Positions 60,957 through 63,394 of a stretch of 63,394 bases of DNA are shown in pieces (position 1 is the stretch's first letter; each line of letters starts with the position of its first letter). Below the pieces are notes generated by a model. That model was not told the origin of the DNA, searched no databases, and saw nothing but the letters and a program-made list of their open reading frames with translations. The DNA is taken from positions 1 to 63,394 of IMG/VR virus record IMGVR_UViG_3300030060_002858. One strand, given 5' to 3'. The position numbers were made by a program, and so were the translations under genes. This stretch comes from a virus.

Positions 60957-60980
60957 AGAAAGAATTTACTCTATGAGTAA
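60882..60980 (+). CDS. Possible 32-aa leader protein coupled to RNAP 2
   Basis: TTG 60882 lies 6 nt after GAAAGGA. The frame stays open (LGLFVFVDLARMLGSVPNPS ...) to TAA 60978-60980, overlapping the ATG of RNA polymerase 2 by 8 nt. The polymerase start has only a weak ribosome site, so coupling to this reading frame would explain its translation. Tentative. Confidence 0.3.
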   Translation: MGLFVFVDLARMLGSVPNPSGLRRDRKNLLYE

Positions 60981-62811
60981 GCTCAAGATGGCTAAGGACT
61001 TGAGGCACAGGATCCGCAGCTATGCGGACTCCCTCCTCCAGTCCAAGCTCAAGTGGTGGCTGGAGGACAAGAAGTCCGAAAGCTGGATCATGTCCGAGTT
61101 GTCCATCCCGGTGTTCATGCAGTTCCGGGATGACCTCACCCTCGATACCACTCCCATCAAGATCGATGGCAAGGAGTCTCGTCTCCTTGAGGTGGACGAT
61201 CTCAAGTCCGTTCAGCGAGAGATCTTCATCGCCCTCGATCAGAACATGGAGCGGTTGGAGTTGGACGGCTGGGAAGCTCCCCAGCGTCGTCTGGCTCATC
61301 GCACGCCTCCGACCCTCGATGGTCAGTTCGAGCCTGTGGTCGCTCGCAGGGGGGATCTCAAGATCTCCTCGGAGCAGAAGCAGGCCATGCAGCATCTCAC
61401 CAACACGCCTTGGGTCATCAACCAGAAGAACTGGGATGACATCAAGGAGTTCAGGGAGAGTCTGTCGGACGAGGATCGTAACAAGATCTTCTACGACTAC
61501 GAGGACGAAGAGGTCTCGGCTCTGATGACGGAAGAGGAACAGAGCGGCGACAAGCTCGCTTCTCTCTTCGACCGCATCGGAGACACGATCTTCTTCTTGG
61601 TCACCCGGAGGATGGATGAGGCGGGGCGTATGTATCCCTGTCCCATGCATCCGGTCTACAGCCGGTGGCTGCGGTGCGTCTTCCAGTTCCCCTCCCAAGA
61701 GTTGACGGAGGACGGCTGGAAGTTCCTGCGGAAGCACATCAAGGAGTCCTACGGACTCTGCAACGATGCCAAGCGGGATGCGTGGGCGAGGAACTGCGAC
61801 CGGGATCCCCAGAAGCTCTTCACCGAGAAGGGCAAGAAGGGTGCTGATGAGCTGGCTGCTGCACGTGGCTGGCTCGAGGCACGGGAAACCGGAGCCACTG
61901 GCTACACCGTCTCCAGAGACTTCGTGGCTCAGGGCATGGGACTGATCGCGGCAAGAGAAGGATGCCCGTGGCATCACGATCTCGTCAACGTCAATTCCGA
62001 CCAGTTCGTCTCGGCACACGATCGGTTCTCCGGTCGTATGCAGGACATGATCCGTAACTTCAGGATCCACAGCTTCGATGCTCTCAAGGGCATCTCCAAG
62101 AGCTGCATCACCCCCGGCATGTATGGGGGTGGCGGGAGTGCGATCTCCTGCAAGCTCACGGACATGTCCAAGGATGCCTTCGGTGAGTGGAACTTCGGCG
62201 AAGACGGGAAGAAGTTGCCCGAAATCGACCCGATCCTGCTCGACTACATCGGTAAGGACTTGTCCCCCGATGAGCAGATGGATGCTATCTTCAGCCTCTC
62301 GAAGAAGCTGACCCGCATCCTCCACTCGACCTTCCCGTTCCTCAGTCCCTATCAGGAAGCGGTTCGCCGCCACTGGAAGGGACACATCCAGAACGGCAAG
62401 TTCCCGGTCTTCACCGGAACCGATGGCTACGAGTACCACTCCTCTCCGTTCAACGTGAACAAGAAGTTGACCCGTTCGGTCAGGTTCTCTCGCTACCGCG
62501 ACGGCAAGAGGGTGGGGCAGCCCAGCGTTCAGTGCTGGCTGCACCAGCTGGAAGAGTCCGGCACGCCCATGTGTGCCAAGATCATCTTCATGCTGGACAG
62601 GTTGATCGCGATTCGGATCATCCTTGCACTCGCCAAGCGGGGCATTCATGTCTGCTCCATCCACGATGCGTTCCTCGTTCACCCGAACTACGGATACATC
62701 TTGGAGCAGGTGGCGACCGAGGCGTACAACTCCGTCATGTCGGAGAACGCCGATGTCATCGGTAGGATCTACCACGCCCTGCCGAACGATGCTGTCCTCC
62801 TGAGGGCCTAG
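60973..62811 (+). CDS. Divergent T7-type RNA polymerase (RNAP 2)
   Basis: 612 residues, much shorter than T7 (883). LTNTPWVINQKNWDDI (about 142-157) matches the NTPWxIN segment of the family. Catalytic motifs: D215-E-A-G-R219-M-Y (DxxGR), motif A RD316FVAQGMG, motif B SK376SCITPGMY384-GGGG (the usual upstream Arg is Lys), motif C IH564-D565-AF. K-to-motif C distance (189) is near that of T7 (181); A-to-B is short (60). The N-terminal promoter/leader domain is reduced to about 130 residues. Codons end in G/C, unlike RNAP 1. It would transcribe its own set of phage genes. A long antisense open frame over it is a codon-bias shadow. Confidence 0.88.
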   Translation: MSKLKMAKDLRHRIRSYADSLLQSKLKWWLEDKKSESWIMSELSIPVFMQFRDDLTLDTTPIKIDGKESRLLEVDDLKSVQREIFIALDQNMERLELDGWEAPQRRLAHRTPPTLDGQFEPVVARRGDLKISSEQKQAMQHLTNTPWVINQKNWDDIKEFRESLSDEDRNKIFYDYEDEEVSALMTEEEQSGDKLASLFDRIGDTIFFLVTRRMDEAGRMYPCPMHPVYSRWLRCVFQFPSQELTEDGWKFLRKHIKESYGLCNDAKRDAWARNCDRDPQKLFTEKGKKGADELAAARGWLEARETGATGYTVSRDFVAQGMGLIAAREGCPWHHDLVNVNSDQFVSAHDRFSGRMQDMIRNFRIHSFDALKGISKSCITPGMYGGGGSAISCKLTDMSKDAFGEWNFGEDGKKLPEIDPILLDYIGKDLSPDEQMDAIFSLSKKLTRILHSTFPFLSPYQEAVRRHWKGHIQNGKFPVFTGTDGYEYHSSPFNVNKKLTRSVRFSRYRDGKRVGQPSVQCWLHQLEESGTPMCAKIIFMLDRLIAIRIILALAKRGIHVCSIHDAFLVHPNYGYILEQVATEAYNSVMSENADVIGRIYHALPNDAVLLRA

Positions 62812-62834
62812 CCTCAAGTCCTACACACCACGAT

Positions 62835-62870
62835 CTCCCCTGCCCTTCGGGGTGGGGGAGTTTCTTTCAT
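62835..62870 (+). terminator. Rho-independent terminator after RNAP 2
   Basis: 11-bp stem CTCCCCTGCCC / GGGTGGGGGAG closed by a TTCG tetraloop and followed by TTTCTTTC. A textbook terminator ending the polymerase transcript. Confidence 0.9.
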
Positions 62871-63197
62871 TCCGGGGTTAATCACTAACGGTCAACACTG
62901 AGACCTGAGAGTGAGGGCAATACACTCCCGATACTGCGTCTCCTCCTTATCACTGTGCCGCCCACACGTCCCGCGCCCGCACGGCGGGGCGTGCGGGAGG
63001 GTTGATTTGGTTCGCGGCCCCCCGAGGCGGCGACCCAGAGTGGGTTTGACGTAAAAGTGGGTGTAAGAGTAGTTATCCCCTTAGGTCTGCCCTGATAGTC
63101 TGTTAATTAGGGTGTGATGATCGGGTAGGGTCACACCTAGACTGGATGCTAGGCCGTACACCTAGACAGTCCTTAGTACTACCCTTGGAGTAAAGTC
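62871..63197 (+). promoter_or_regulatory. Non-coding regulatory region, 327 nt
   Basis: No credible gene. It contains a perfect 8-bp hairpin CCCGCACG/CGTGCGGG (62976-62997), a TTGACG box at 63046-63051 without a convincing -10 partner, a GGTGTGA/TCACACC hairpin (63111-63137), and a direct repeat ACACCTAGAC at 63133-63142 and 63158-63167 (25 bp apart). The repeats just upstream of the last gene look like an operator or promoter pair. Which polymerase would use it is unknown. Confidence 0.5.
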
Positions 63198-63394
63198 ATG
63201 CCCCAGAGCATCGACATGACCCCACTTCCTCCCAAGGAGAAGAAGCCCCACTGGTCTCAGAGGGACTTGACTCCCAAAGAGGTGATCAACCTCGTCTCCA
63301 ACTGCCGTAAGGCGATGGGACAGAGCAACGACTGGTCTCCTGCCCACAAGCAGGCACTGGTTGCCAAGGCCGCAGAGCACGGCATCACCCTCAA
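63198..63394 (+). CDS. Hypothetical protein, N-terminal part (window edge)
   Basis: ATG 63198 with TTGGAGTAAAGTC upstream; the frame is still open at the window end (65 residues). MPQSIDMTPLPPKEKKPHW, then SQRDLTPKEVINLVSNCRKA and DWSPAHKQALVAKAAEHG. Helical, soluble, G/C-ending codons. No family recognised from this part. Confidence 0.6.
   Translation, partial: MPQSIDMTPLPPKEKKPHWSQRDLTPKEVINLVSNCRKAMGQSNDWSPAHKQALVAKAAEHGITL

Noticed and set aside
62020-62034. HDRFSG in RNAP 2 as catalytic motif A
   Set aside because: D350 is only 26 residues from K376 of motif B, far too close. RD316FVAQG is 60 residues away and follows DxxGR at a fitting distance.
60946-62817. 623-codon open frame on the minus strand opposite RNAP 2
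   Set aside because: It lies exactly antisense to a gene with all polymerase motifs. G/C-biased third positions leave the opposite strand free of stops, and its own product has no recognisable family.

Overview
The window is most of a lytic podovirus-type phage genome of T7-like layout. The main body (1 to about 59,970) is A/T-rich, all on the + strand and tightly packed, with genes usually overlapping or a few bases apart. It carries a T7-type RNA polymerase, helicase-primase, family A DNA polymerase, FEN-type exonuclease, SSB and RusA-like resolvase. The virion module has T7-type portal, scaffold, capsid, two tail tubular proteins, beta-helix tail fibre and terminase, followed by very large internal virion proteins. 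I see no integrase, repressor, insertion sequence or CRISPR array.

Layout. 1-4,811: end of a DNA methyltransferase-like gene, ThyX, two paralogous HSE/PCxxC deaminases, five tRNA genes (Lys, Ile, Met/Ile2, Arg, Leu) and many tiny acidic or basic proteins. 4,801-10,561: DUF932-type protein, RNA polymerase 1, metallophosphoesterase, SSB, RusA. 10,558-19,149: two small membrane proteins, helicase-primase, sulfotransferase-like protein, DNA polymerase, papain-like protein, dNMP kinase, exonuclease, B12-dependent (class II) ribonucleotide reductase. 19,152-36,191: head and tail genes, with a family 2 glycosyltransferase inserted between portal and scaffold. 36,202-39,533: probable small terminase, a run of tiny Lys/Arg-rich proteins, large terminase. 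39,611-59,970: internal virion proteins, including a 4,559-residue giant, then a membrane/coiled-coil protein and a small protein ending in two dockerin-type Ca-binding repeats of the sort common in Planctomycetes.

The most notable gene is the giant at 45,462-59,141. It lies where T7 has gene 16, but contains D1717-xxx-SG and R1831-x3-K1835-x7-Y1843-G, which match catalytic motifs A and B of single-subunit RNA polymerases with spacing close to the N4 virion RNA polymerase. It also has an HELAH metallopeptidase-like motif near residue 3146. I infer that it is an N4-type injected virion RNA polymerase placed in a T7-type virion module.

At about 59,970 base composition changes abruptly. From there to the end the sequence is G/C-rich with G/C-ending codons, has real intergenic spaces full of strong hairpins, and encodes a second, divergent T7-type RNA polymerase (60,973-62,811) with all four catalytic motifs. 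This is either a recent acquisition or an assembly chimera. With it, the window holds three candidate single-subunit RNA polymerases.

Host: the dockerin repeats, and a G/C-rich Pro/Ala tail on the giant protein, hint at a Planctomycetes-like marine host for the main body. This is inference from one domain and is not proven.
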